Assembly (NCBI RefSeq): GCF_024055575.1
Contig: NZ_JAMXOE010000007.1
Span: 124,001-188,000, forward strand
DNA length: 64,000 nt
Direction: 5' to 3'
Source of the DNA: Mucilaginibacter flavidus
GTDB lineage: Bacteria; Bacteroidota; Bacteroidia; Sphingobacteriales; Sphingobacteriaceae
Shown here: positions 53,710 to 61,890 of the stretch, piece after piece
Layout: each line of letters starts with the position of its first letter
Numbering within the stretch: position 1 is the stretch's first letter
Position numbers and translations under genes: made by a program
Notes under the pieces: model-generated
Databases searched by the model: none
Told to the model about the DNA's origin: nothing
What the model saw: the letters and a program-made list of their open reading frames with translations, nothing else

Positions 53710-54823
53710 TCGGACTACCGTAGCTGATGTTTACATGAAAGCGTTTATCTAAAGCGCCTAATGAGTCGGCAACATTTTTTGTCATTACTAAAATAACATC
53801 TTTTGTTGATTCATTGTCTGTAAAGCGGCCAACTACTTTTGCAAAAGTAGTGCGGTTAGTCATTGGGTTGGTGATTTTTATCACGGTGCCTATCGGCGCA
53901 GTGCGGTGCAGTACTAATTTTTTGTTGGGATCGAGGCTTGGGTCATCAATCCAGGTTGCAGCACCTTTTTCATTTTTCTCGTAGATGCCGAACTTATTGG
54001 CGTTTAAATGGCGGTCGGCGCTGTCCTTCAAAATGGCTGACGGCTGGGTCGAGTCGCGTATCGCTGTTGCTTGTTGTGCAATGGTATTTACAACAGTTTG
54101 CTGTGGTTGAGTTTGCGGTGACGCCGGCGGTTGTACCTGTTGTGGTGCACCTGCGTTGCTTATCAATAATACCTGGCCGGGTTGCAGGCTGGTTGACGTT
54201 AGGTTGTTAAACTTTGTAAGCTGATCTACAGTAGTCCCAAAACGTTTAGCAATAGAATACAGGGTTTCACCTGCGGAAACCTTGTATTGTGTAGGAGGTG
54301 TGGTATCCTGTTGAGGCTGTTGAGCCGGTTGCTGTACAATCTGCTGCTGAGCTGGTTGTGGCGCTACCTGTTGTTGCACAGGTTGCTGAACCGGCTGTGT
54401 TGCCTCAGCCGGAGCCGACTCCTGCTCAGTAGCCTGTTCCTTATGTTTGTGTTTTTTTGCTGCCTGGCGTTCTTCTTCAGCTTCGCGCGCCAGCCTGGCC
54501 TTTTTCTCTTTTTTGGTTTCTTTGGCAGGCTTCTTTTCAGCTATTTCTTTTTTGCCTTTTTTAAATGGCATATCAGTTGGCACATTTACAATTTTACCTA
54601 ATGAAAGGGTTGCTTTTTTTGCGCCGTTAAATTTCATCAATACTTCGGGCTTAATGTTATAGCGGTGCCCGATGGAATAATAGGTATCGCCTGCTTTCAC
54701 CTTAAACTGCACCATTTTTTTGCCATCGTTATTTTTTACGCCGATTGAATCGACTACAGGTTTGGCAAATAATTGGGAAAATGACAATAATGAAAGGGCC
54801 AAGAATAGAATCTTAAATTTCAT
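53702..54823 (-). CDS. Exported LysM protein with C-terminal RlpA-like barrel
   Basis: A 373-residue exported protein with a signal peptide (about 1-20). LysM domain 1 is near 40-85 (VKAGDTYYSIGHRYNIKPEVLMKFNG), LysM domain 2 near 178-222 (VSAGETLYSIAKRFGTTVDQLTKFNN). Between them is a Lys/Glu stretch (about 90-130) and a Gln/Pro-rich linker. The C-terminal part (about 285-370) has HRTAPIGTVIKITNPMTNRTTFAKVVGRF, which resembles the RlpA-type double-psi barrel. It probably binds peptidoglycan in the periplasm. It overlaps udk by 8 bp. Confidence 0.88.
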   Translation of the reverse strand: MKFKILFLALSLLSFSQLFAKPVVDSIGVKNNDGKKMVQFKVKAGDTYYSIGHRYNIKPEVLMKFNGAKKATLSLGKIVNVPTDMPFKKGKKEIAEKKPAKETKKEKKARLAREAEEERQAAKKHKHKEQATEQESAPAEATQPVQQPVQQQVAPQPAQQQIVQQPAQQPQQDTTPPTQYKVSAGETLYSIAKRFGTTVDQLTKFNNLTSTSLQPGQVLLISNAGAPQQVQPPASPQTQPQQTVVNTIAQQATAIRDSTQPSAILKDSADRHLNANKFGIYEKNEKGAATWIDDPSLDPNKKLVLHRTAPIGTVIKITNPMTNRTTFAKVVGRFTDNESTKDVILVMTKNVADSLGALDKRFHVNISYGSPNE

Positions 54824-54844
54824 AATTAACTTAGGGTCAGTAAT

Positions 54845-55603
54845 TTATAGGGATAAAACCTTTAGTTCAGTTTTATTTTTTATGTAAATTAAACAATTAT
54901 TATGCATTATAAACGCCTCCGGCTGGATTTTTTGTATATCAGCATTTAATAAATCTTCATACACCACGCTGCTTCCCTCAAATATGTAGAGTGTTTGTAT
55001 CAGTTGCCCCGCCTTTAGCGCGTGCAAAGATACAATTCTAAAATTATTGTACTCAAGATAATGCACCCAATTTCCATATGGATGAATGGTAATTAAGCCA
55101 GGCGGCAAAAGTTCTGCCGGCAATTGTTCGGGTACAACGATATGATTTTCGGGCTCCGGGAAAATATAGGGTTCGTAAATACGGGTGGTTGTACCGGTTT
55201 TTATCTCCGCCAAAAATAATTTGCGCGGCTGCATGCGCGTATCATAAACAACGGGTCCCTTAGCTGTTAAATGGTCGAACGCATGGGTGAAATTGTTCCA
55301 TAACGTTTGGCTGGTAATGGCATCAATGGCCAGCAGGCCTTTATGGGTTGGCCCGGTTTCTGATTGGTAGTAATGTATAAGTAACACGCCCCCCCAGGCG
55401 CATTCAATGCCTGTAAGCCACTGCTCGGACGTTGTTAAATCCTTAAAGTAAAGCTGGCCGCCTTTTAAATCTATCGACCCAAAAGAAACAGACCTGTCCT
55501 CATTGTTTCTTATTTCAACAAGCAGGATCTCATTTGCGGCATCAATTTCCATACGCCAGATAGTACCGGCAAATTGCTGATCGACGTGTGGCGATAGTGT
55601 CAT
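54845..55603 (-). CDS. DUF4905-like protein
   Basis: A 252-residue soluble protein without signal or membrane segment, built of repeated beta strands. ANEILLVEIRNNEDRSVSFGSIDLKGGQLYFKDL (about 23-56) and ECAWGGVLLIHYYQSETGPTHKGLLAIDAITSQTLW (about 67-102) resemble the DUF4905 family as I remember it, a beta-propeller-like fold of unknown function. It lies 21 bp upstream of the LysM gene on the same strand and probably shares its message. Confidence 0.7.
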   Translation of the reverse strand: MTLSPHVDQQFAGTIWRMEIDAANEILLVEIRNNEDRSVSFGSIDLKGGQLYFKDLTTSEQWLTGIECAWGGVLLIHYYQSETGPTHKGLLAIDAITSQTLWNNFTHAFDHLTAKGPVVYDTRMQPRKLFLAEIKTGTTTRIYEPYIFPEPENHIVVPEQLPAELLPPGLITIHPYGNWVHYLEYNNFRIVSLHALKAGQLIQTLYIFEGSSVVYEDLLNADIQKIQPEAFIMHNNCLIYIKNKTELKVLSL

Positions 55604-55784
55604 ATTACGTGCAAATATGAAGATAAATTGCGGTGTTACCAGTCCGTTGGTGATTGAAGGGGGAACGGTTCCTGGTTTCCGAGTTCGGAACCCTGATTGG
55701 TGAGCCGTTTTTTACAGGTGCATTGTTTTAGATAGCTTTTTGCATTAAAATCCAATAATCCTATAAATCTTATAAATCTTAGTT

Positions 55785-55792
55785 TAAATTTG
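55785..55792 (+). promoter_or_regulatory. -7 box for proS
   Basis: TAAATTTG matches TAnnTTTG and ends 40 bp before the proS ATG at 55833. It follows TATAAATCTTATAAATCTTA, a short direct repeat of TATAAATCT. Confidence 0.45.
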
Positions 55793-55832
55793 GCCTCTTT
55801 ATAAATTCAAACATCACAAACTATTAATTAAT

Positions 55833-57305
55833 ATGAGCAAAGGGGTTGTAAGTAAGGACGAAGATTATTCGCAATGGTATAACGACCTGGTGTTGAAAGC
55901 CGATATGGCTGAGTATTCGCCGGTTAAGGGTTGCATGATAATTAAGCCCTATGGTTATTCAATTTGGGAACGTATGCAGGCCGTTTTGGACGGCATGTTT
56001 AAAGAAACAGGCCACGTCAATGCCTATTTCCCGATGATGATACCGAAATCTTTTTTCTCGAAAGAGGCCAGTCACGTTGAGGGGTTTGCTAAAGAGTGCG
56101 CGGTTGTTACCCATTATCGCCTTAAAAACGATGGCAACGGCAATATAGTGGTTGATGAAACCGCCAAACTGGAAGAAGAACTGATATTACGCCCAACCTC
56201 TGAAACTATTATCTGGAACACTTATAAGGGCTGGATACAATCGTACCGCGACCTGCCGATATTGGTTAACCAATGGGCCAACGTGGTGCGCTGGGAAATG
56301 CGTACCCGCCTGTTTTTACGCACCACCGAGTTTTTATGGCAGGAAGGGCATACCGCCCATGCAACCCCCGAAGAAGCGATTGCCGAAACCGAACAAATGC
56401 TAAATGTATATGCCGATTTTGTAGAGAACTGGCTGGCATTACCTGTTGTGCGTGGTAAAAAAACTGCTAACGAGCGTTTTGCCGGGGCACTGGATACCTA
56501 TTGCATTGAAGCATTGATGCAGGATGGCAAGGCTTTACAGGCAGGCACTTCGCATTTTTTAGGGCAGAATTTTGCCAAGGCTTTTGATGTGAAATTCACC
56601 AATAAAGAAAATAAGCTTGATTACGTGTGGGCAACCTCATGGGGAGTGTCAACCCGTTTGATCGGCGCGTTGATAATGGCCCATTCGGATGATGCCGGAC
56701 TAGTATTGCCACCAAAACTGGCGCCGATACAGGTTGTTGTTGTGCCGATATATAAGCACCAGGAAGAACTGGACAATATCTCCATGTTTGTAAAAGAACT
56801 GACAAGAGAACTGAAAGCTAAAAACATCAGGGTTAAATTTGATAACCGTGATACACATCGCCCGGGAGCTAAGTTTGCCGAGTATGAGTTGAAAGGCGTT
56901 CCATTGCGCGTAGCTATAGGCAGTCGTGATATGCAAAACGGCACCGTTGAGCTTGCCCGTCGCGATACAAAAACCAAGGAAACGGTTAACCAGGAAGGTT
57001 TGACGGCGGTTATTGAAGTTTTACTGGAAGAAATACAAAGTAATATCTACCAAAAAGCATTAAACTTTAAAGCTGAAAATACCACCGAGGTTGACACGTA
57101 CGACGAATTTAAACGTATGTTGGATGAGCAGCCGGGTTTCCTGTCAGCGCATTGGGATGGCACATCTGAAACGGAGCAACGGATAAAAGATGAAACTAAG
57201 GCTACAATCCGTTGCATACCTTTGGATAATAAGCAGGAGGAAGGAAAGTGTATACTTACCGGAAAGCCGTCGACACAGCGCGTACTGTTCGCCCGGGCTT
57301 ATTAA
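55833..57305 (+). CDS. proS: Prolyl-tRNA synthetase, archaeal/eukaryotic-like (type 3)
   Basis: The 490-residue class II synthetase charges tRNA-Pro. [37 protein letters not shown] beginnings mark the archaeal/eukaryotic form ([13 protein letters not shown] near 24-36). Motif 2 is seen in [36 protein letters not shown] near 114-150, motif 3 in [17 protein letters not shown] near 266-282; the anticodon domain spans about 290-400, and the end FARAY has the usual terminal Tyr. No editing domain is inserted. It is followed by a long inverted repeat. Confidence 0.96.
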   Translation: MSKGVVSKDEDYSQWYNDLVLKADMAEYSPVKGCMIIKPYGYSIWERMQAVLDGMFKETGHVNAYFPMMIPKSFFSKEASHVEGFAKECAVVTHYRLKNDGNGNIVVDETAKLEEELILRPTSETIIWNTYKGWIQSYRDLPILVNQWANVVRWEMRTRLFLRTTEFLWQEGHTAHATPEEAIAETEQMLNVYADFVENWLALPVVRGKKTANERFAGALDTYCIEALMQDGKALQAGTSHFLGQNFAKAFDVKFTNKENKLDYVWATSWGVSTRLIGALIMAHSDDAGLVLPPKLAPIQVVVVPIYKHQEELDNISMFVKELTRELKAKNIRVKFDNRDTHRPGAKFAEYELKGVPLRVAIGSRDMQNGTVELARRDTKTKETVNQEGLTAVIEVLLEEIQSNIYQKALNFKAENTTEVDTYDEFKRMLDEQPGFLSAHWDGTSETEQRIKDETKATIRCIPLDNKQEEGKCILTGKPSTQRVLFARAY

Positions 57306-57318
57306 TTTGAATTTAAAA

Positions 57319-57420
57319 CTCTTTGTCATTGCGAGCCACGAACGAGCGCGGCAATCGCGAACTTTACAGAGTTGCTCTGCGTAGTTCGCGATTGCTTCGT
57401 TCCTCGCAATGACAAAGTTT
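57319..57420. repeat. Long inverted repeat TTTGTCATTGCGAG... after proS
   Basis: The arm CTTTGTCATTGCGAGCCACG (from 57321) through GGCAATCGCGAACT (57362) is matched in inverse order by AGTTCGCGATTGCTTCGTTC and TCGCAATGACAAAG (57383-57420). The left arm has some inserted bases. A 20-base loop separates them. The right arm shares its middle with the element at 52270-52291. It lies between two plus-strand genes and would form a large hairpin in RNA. Confidence 0.9.
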
Positions 57421-57508
57421 GAGAGAATTTGCATGCATGATTAATATTGGAGTTGATAAATCACGGCATCTTTTCTTTTATAATTTATTGACCGTTAACT
57501 CACCAATC

Positions 57509-58660
57509 ATGAAATTCGCAACAAAAGCAATACATGCAGGGCAGGAGCCTGATCCGTCAACCGGAGCCGTAATGACTCCCATCTACCAAACATCAACTTA
57601 CTGGCAAAAATCGCCGGGAGATAATAAAGGGTTTGAATATTCACGTGGTACCAACCCAACGCGTAAGGCTTTGGAAAGCTGTTTGGCTGCTTTGGAAAAT
57701 GCAGAGTTCGGCCTGGCGTTTTCGAGCGGAATGGGCGCTACGGATGCAGTAATGAAATTGCTTGCTCCGGGCGATGAAGTTATTACCGGCAATGACCTGT
57801 ATGGTGGTTCATACCGCATATTCACCAAAATATTCGCAAACTACGGCATCAAGTTCCATTTCCTGGATTTATCAAACCCGGAAATTGTTCGCGAATATGC
57901 CAATGATAAAACCAAGTTGGTTTGGATTGAAACACCAACCAATCCAACCATGCAAATTGTTGATATTGCAGCGATAGGTAAAATCACCAAAGAAAAAAAT
58001 ATCTTATTTGCGGTAGATAATACCTTTGCCTCGCCCTACCTTCAAAACCCGATTGATATGGGCGCGGATATTGTAATGCACTCAGTAACGAAATACATTG
58101 GTGGCCATAGCGATGTGGTGATGGGTGCTTTGATGCTGAACGATGAGGATTTGTATAAAAGGCTTTGGTTCATCTATAACGCCTGCGGTGCAACGCCCGG
58201 GCCGATGGATAGCTTTTTGGTGCTGCGTGGCATAAAAACCCTGCACCTGCGGATGAAGGCCCATTGCGAAAACGGCGCGAAAATTGCCGAATACCTGAAA
58301 ACGCACCCGAAAGTTGAGAAAATATACTGGCCAGGCTTTACCGACCACCCTAACCACGAAGTTGCCAAAAAGCAAATGCGCGGTTTTGGGGGTATGATCT
58401 CCATTGTGCTGAAAGGTGCCGATTTGCAGGAAACTTACCGTATAGCCTCAAACTTTAAAGTATTCGCGCTGGCGGAATCACTGGGTGGGGTAGAATCATT
58501 AATTAATCACCCGGTAAGTATGACGCATGGTTCGATACCAAAAGCCGAGCGCGAGAAAGCGGGCGTGGTTGATAATTTGTTGCGGTTGAGCGTAGGGGTA
58601 GAGGATGTGGATGATTTGCTGGAGGATTTGAAGCAAGCGCTGAGCCCCCTAACCCCCTGA
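57509..58660 (+). CDS. metB: Cystathionine gamma-synthase/lyase-type transsulfuration enzyme
   Basis: The 383-residue PLP enzyme belongs to the Cys/Met metabolism family. KFATKAIHAGQEPDPSTGAV (2-21), TPIYQTSTYWQK near 23-34, EYSRGTNPTRKALE near 44-57, the PLP lysine in HSVTKYIGGHSDV near 194-206 and LAESLGGVESLINHP near 320-334 are clear. Synthase and lyase cannot be separated by eye, so metB is a working symbol. The ATG at 57509 is chosen as the usual start. The last codons (SPLTP) and TGA stop lie in a CCCCCT palindrome. Confidence 0.88.
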   Translation: MKFATKAIHAGQEPDPSTGAVMTPIYQTSTYWQKSPGDNKGFEYSRGTNPTRKALESCLAALENAEFGLAFSSGMGATDAVMKLLAPGDEVITGNDLYGGSYRIFTKIFANYGIKFHFLDLSNPEIVREYANDKTKLVWIETPTNPTMQIVDIAAIGKITKEKNILFAVDNTFASPYLQNPIDMGADIVMHSVTKYIGGHSDVVMGALMLNDEDLYKRLWFIYNACGATPGPMDSFLVLRGIKTLHLRMKAHCENGAKIAEYLKTHPKVEKIYWPGFTDHPNHEVAKKQMRGFGGMISIVLKGADLQETYRIASNFKVFALAESLGGVESLINHPVSMTHGSIPKAEREKAGVVDNLLRLSVGVEDVDDLLEDLKQALSPLTP

Positions 58661-58728
58661 AGGGGAACGATAGTTCGATATGCTAAAGTACGATATTCAA
58701 AAGCTCCCCCTTCAGGGGGCTGGGGGGC
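58644..58728. repeat. Head-to-head CCCCCT palindromic repeats between metB-like and TIGR02757 genes
   Basis: Copy A, GCCCCCTAACCCCCTGAAGG (58644-58667), contains the stop of the upstream gene. Copy B, CTCCCCCTTCAGGGGGCTGG (58704-58728), is its inverse and encodes the first residues of the next gene. A third copy lies inside that gene at 59081-59105. Confidence 0.9.
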
Positions 58729-59507
58729 TAAAAGCTTTCCTCGATTCAAAAGTAACCCGATACAACCGTCCCGAATTTATTCCGAACGACCCGGTTTCCA
58801 TTCCGCACATGTTTACCCGAAGGCAGGATATCGAAATTATGGGGTTGTGGGCGGCTGTTTTGGCCTGGGGGCAACGGGTAACTATCGTCAATAAGTGTAA
58901 AGAACTAATCACCCTGATGGATGGTGCACCCTATGATTTTATCATGAATCACCAGGAAATTGATTTAAAAAAGCTGCTACATTTTAAACACCGCACTTTT
59001 AACGATATCGACACGCTTTATTTTATATCGTTTTTCAGGTATCATTATGAGAATTACGAATCGCTGGAGTCGGCGTTTTTGCCCCCTAGCCCCCTAAAGG
59101 GGGAACAGGAACTGGGCGGACAGGAACCTATTGAGAAATACTTGAATTATTTTAGGAACTACTTTTTTTCATTGCCTGATTTTCCGCACCGTACTAAAAA
59201 ACATATTTCATCGCCATCGCAAAAATCAACCTGTAAGCGGTTGAACATGTTTTTACGCTGGATGGTGCGTAAGGATAATTGCGGGGTTGATTTTGGTATC
59301 TGGAAACATATTAAGCCGTCGGAACTGATAGTACCCTGCGATTTGCACGTTGACCGCGTTGCCCGTAAACTAAGCCTCATCAGCCGCAAACAAACCGACT
59401 GGCAAACTGCAGTTGAACTAACTCAACGATTAAGGCAATTTGATTCGGCTGATCCGGTTAAATACGATTTTGCGTTATTTGGGTTGGGCATAGAGGAGAA
59501 GTTTTAG
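58680..59507 (+). CDS. TIGR02757 family protein with two repeat-encoded stretches
   Basis: The 275-residue protein matches the TIGR02757 family by memory: FLDSKVTRYNRPEFIPNDPVSIPHMF (20-45), RRQDIEIMGLWAAVLAWGQR (47-66) and the C-terminal VDRVARKLSLISRKQTDWQTAVELTQRLRQFDSADPVKYDFALFGLG region. Its biochemical role is unknown; HhH-like helices near the end suggest DNA contact, which is inference. Residues 9-17 (KLPLQGAGG) and about 135-147 (LPPSPLKGEQELG) are read from CCCCCT palindromes and are likely foreign insertions tolerated in frame. The true start is unsure, since the ATG lies just before a palindrome. Confidence 0.82.
   Translation: MLKYDIQKLPLQGAGGLKAFLDSKVTRYNRPEFIPNDPVSIPHMFTRRQDIEIMGLWAAVLAWGQRVTIVNKCKELITLMDGAPYDFIMNHQEIDLKKLLHFKHRTFNDIDTLYFISFFRYHYENYESLESAFLPPSPLKGEQELGGQEPIEKYLNYFRNYFFSLPDFPHRTKKHISSPSQKSTCKRLNMFLRWMVRKDNCGVDFGIWKHIKPSELIVPCDLHVDRVARKLSLISRKQTDWQTAVELTQRLRQFDSADPVKYDFALFGLGIEEKF
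59081..59105. repeat. CCCCCT palindromic repeat inside the TIGR02757 gene
   Basis: GCCCCCTAGCCCCCTAAAGG plus GGGAA is a third copy of the palindrome at 58644-58728. It lies in coding sequence, in frame, adding about ten Pro/Ser/Gly/Glu residues between two helices of the host protein. Confidence 0.85.
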
Positions 59508-59584
59508 ACTGGGTGTCTTTTTCAAGATTTGACCGATATAATTCCTTGAACTTTTTTTAGTTTTATCGCAATTTAAAAACACGA

Positions 59585-59592
59585 TATCTTTG
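59585..59592 (+). promoter_or_regulatory. -7 box next to the start at 59595
   Basis: TATCTTTG matches TAnnTTTG and ends only 2 bases before the ATG at 59595, implying a leaderless message. Confidence 0.5.
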
Positions 59593-59594
59593 TC

Positions 59595-60365
59595 ATGAAA
59601 GCTCCGCTGCTATTTATAATTCTTTTTGGATTCTTTATTAATATTACCAAAGCTGAAGTAATTAATGGGCCTGCAAATGTTCGCGTGAGTCCAAATAAAC
59701 AAATTCTTGTTTCTTTAAATGATGGGGTAGACATAGAATGTGGTCTATTGACTAACGGTTGGTTTAAAATCTCCTTCACAATCAAAATTACGAAGCAACA
59801 ATATGATAAAGGATATGAAGTAAAAAAGGGTGACATTCTGATCGATCAAAAAAATAAAATTATCGGCGCTGCCTTTGGAGATATTCCTACCGGAATGGCT
59901 ATTCCAGGAACCTATGGAGGTTTAAAAAGCCCCGCTGTTTATGAAATGGAAATTTTGGGTTACGTTCATCAATCCAATATAAAGCTAAACTCAATTCCTG
60001 AAAATGTAATAGATTCAACGTTTAAACGAGGCGCGTTCAGTTTTCAATATGAGTCTTTAAGAGGTTTTATGGGGGAAAATCACTTTAAGGCTCAGGGCAT
60101 CATCAAAAGAACACTCCCTAATTGCGAGGAGTATTGCGTCTATGAAAGCACCGTTATCGATCCCTCTCCACGCTATAGAATAGGGCTAATTTTCGAAAAT
60201 AGCGAATTAATTGCTATTGAACATTCGAGGGGTGTTAAAATAGGGGATTATAAGGAGCACGTCACTTCTGACGGCAACAAACTTATCATTTTTAGGTCGC
60301 CAAAAAACATGGATACTAAATCGTTCCTAAACAAAATAAATATGTCAAGGGCTGGTGCCGATTAA
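59595..60365 (+). CDS. Exported protein of unknown function with SH3-like start
   Basis: A 256-residue protein with a signal peptide (about 1-20, cleaved near TKAE). The following INGPANVRVSPNKQILVSLNDGVDIEC (about 23-49) resembles a bacterial SH3-type domain in its ANVRxxP start and alternating strands. The rest is mixed strand and helix with two Cys near 178-182 (CEEYC). I do not recognise the remainder. It is AT-richer than the genes before it and stands apart from them, with its own promoter box next to the ATG. A hairpin follows. Confidence 0.75.
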   Translation: MKAPLLFIILFGFFINITKAEVINGPANVRVSPNKQILVSLNDGVDIECGLLTNGWFKISFTIKITKQQYDKGYEVKKGDILIDQKNKIIGAAFGDIPTGMAIPGTYGGLKSPAVYEMEILGYVHQSNIKLNSIPENVIDSTFKRGAFSFQYESLRGFMGENHFKAQGIIKRTLPNCEEYCVYESTVIDPSPRYRIGLIFENSELIAIEHSRGVKIGDYKEHVTSDGNKLIIFRSPKNMDTKSFLNKINMSRAGAD

Positions 60366-60405
60366 GTAAACATTCAATTCTAAAATCAGTTATATCTTTT
60401 AAATG

Positions 60406-60429
60406 AAAAGCGACTCACAGGCCGCTTTT
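60406..60429. terminator. Hairpin between convergent genes at 60.4 kb
   Basis: AAAAGCG pairs with CGCTTTT around a 10-base loop, followed by TTTTTATT on the plus strand. It lies 40 bp after the gene ending at 60365 and just before the stop of the minus-strand lipoprotein, so it probably serves both. Confidence 0.55.
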
Positions 60430-60431
60430 TA

Positions 60432-60716
60432 TTATTTATCGGTATGCCGGATCACGATATCAGCAGTATTGGGCCCTGTTACATCAATGCGCACTAATTT
60501 ACCATCTTTAAAATAGTAGTACTTATCCCCGGTCGATTGGAACATCGAGTGGTCGTACTTTTTATAAACCGTTGTATGTTCCGTTTGCTCAATAAGATCA
60601 GCGCCTTTGTTGTGCGCCCTGAACTCTGCTTCGGATGTTCCGATAGAATAAATTTGTGTTTTGCAGCCGGTAATAATTGAGAGGGATAGTAAGCCGAAAA
60701 ATAATAGCTTTTTCAT
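60432..60716 (-). CDS. Small lipoprotein of unknown function
   Basis: A 94-residue exported protein. The signal MKKLLFFGLLSLSIITGC ends in a lipobox with Cys18. The mature part holds GTSEAEFRAHNKGADLIEQT, YKKYDHSMFQSTGDKYYYFKDGKL and ends VIRHTDK; the alternation suggests a small beta protein. I do not recognise it. The ATG at 60716 is chosen over an upstream frame start since it begins the signal peptide. The 513-bp upstream region contains two copies of a 60-bp direct repeat. Confidence 0.75.
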   Translation of the reverse strand: MKKLLFFGLLSLSIITGCKTQIYSIGTSEAEFRAHNKGADLIEQTEHTTVYKKYDHSMFQSTGDKYYYFKDGKLVRIDVTGPNTADIVIRHTDK

Positions 60717-61229
60717 AAATAATGTGATTAGATCTTTAGTAATAAACAAAGCTTTAGCTCTTTGTTGGTTTGACCTGCATCACAGAGAAAGGTTTATCTC
60801 TTAATATGTTTTTTGGAAGTATTACATTGGCTAATTTAACAACTGTTTGTTTTTCAGGAAATTAAAATTTCAGCGATTTGATATTATAAACCCTAATCAG
60901 GATTATTCACTTGAATTGCATGAGTTAAAATGTCAATGTATTGATAATTAGCATGTTTCATAGCGTTCGGGATGTTCCGCATGTGTGTAAATGGGACGCC
61001 TTGCCGGCGTGTAACCTGCTGGCAGGTATTCTCTTTAAACGGCCTGCATCAACTACAAGCCTGCAAAATGTGTGGAAGGAATTCCCCGATAATAACTTAA
61101 TTGTTTGATAGTCAATACATTAATTATTGATAAAATTTAAGTAATTGATAATCAGTACGTTACATAGTGTTCGGGGTGTTCCGTGTGTAAAAATGGAACG
61201 CTTTGGACCGCATAAAGTGAAATTATAAG
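60717..61229. other. 513-bp non-coding region with a direct repeat
   Basis: This stretch between the small lipoprotein and the membrane protein has no plausible gene. It is AT-rich except for two imperfect 60-bp direct repeats (60940-61002 and 61144-61204) and a GCCGGCGT...GCTGGCAGG patch near 61010-61026. It must hold the lipoprotein promoter on the minus strand, but I see no clear box. Confidence 0.6.
60940..61204. repeat. Two imperfect 60-bp direct repeats
   Basis: Copy 1 (60940-61002, from ATTGATAATTAGCATG) and copy 2 (61144-61204, from ATTGATAATCAGTACG) share most positions, including CATAG(C/T)GTTCGG(G/A) and GTGTGTAAA. Each contains GTTCC followed by a GGAAC or GGGAC half, giving a small inverted repeat. 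Confidence 0.75.
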
Positions 61230-61889
61230 TTATGCAACAACAAGCTCCTTGTCCATTTTATAGTCTTCAATCTCGTTCATAAACTCCATCGCATTTATTA
61301 GCTTTTTGCCACCAAAACCTTCTATAAAAGCCTTTACCCACTTTATGTGGATATTTTTATAAGTGAGTTTATTATACAGGTACACTGATAAGCCGATAAA
61401 AAGCGCGACTACAGTAAGGTTGATGATCCAAAAAGTACTCCCGCCATGATCAACCAGTTGCTGGCTGTACCAAAAGGTGCACCAAAATGGTGTCTGCAAT
61501 ATCATTATTCTGCCCGAATTACTTAAGGACGCCTGTATGGTTGCCAGCTTTTGCTGTGCAAGGGTAATGTTATCGGCAACGTTTACCTTGTCGAGCAGGG
61601 CAAGGTGCCTGATATAAGTTGCCACTGCAAAAATATTAAACAGGGCAATAATACCCATCGAGCCGGCGAAGTAAATATTGCGGTAGCCGATTATCGTCCA
61701 GAATACTAAAAATAATACCCAAAGTATGCCAAACACTACCCCGGTCACCTGGTTGCGGCGGAAAGAGTTGATGTTGCTTTCTGCCTTTTGGGCCTGAAGT
61801 TCATTCATTATTTTTTGATTAAGCTGCAGCGATTTTTCAAGCTTTAAATCGTATTTATGCCATAGTTGTTTTATATCCAGTTCTTCCAT
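61230..61889 (-). CDS. Membrane protein paired with ECF sigma factor
   Basis: A 219-residue protein with a cytosolic N-terminal region of about 40 residues (MEELDIKQLWHKYDLKLEKSLQLNQK) and about four membrane helices (near 48-68, 74-95, 120-145, 155-175). I do not recognise a known anti-sigma domain. It starts 1 bp after the ECF sigma gene ends on the same strand, so it is co-expressed with it and could hold or sense for the sigma factor. That is an inference from gene order. Confidence 0.75.
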   Translation of the reverse strand: MEELDIKQLWHKYDLKLEKSLQLNQKIMNELQAQKAESNINSFRRNQVTGVVFGILWVLFLVFWTIIGYRNIYFAGSMGIIALFNIFAVATYIRHLALLDKVNVADNITLAQQKLATIQASLSNSGRIMILQTPFWCTFWYSQQLVDHGGSTFWIINLTVVALFIGLSVYLYNKLTYKNIHIKWVKAFIEGFGGKKLINAMEFMNEIEDYKMDKELVVA

Positions 61890-61890
61890 T

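Noticed and set aside
57419..57508. Upstream start of the metB-like gene
   Set aside because: The 30 extra codons include the end of an inverted repeat; family members start at MKFATKAIHAG.
60807..60866. Short frame MFFGSITLANL in the gap before the lipoprotein
   Set aside because: Only about 20 codons, no context or composition support.
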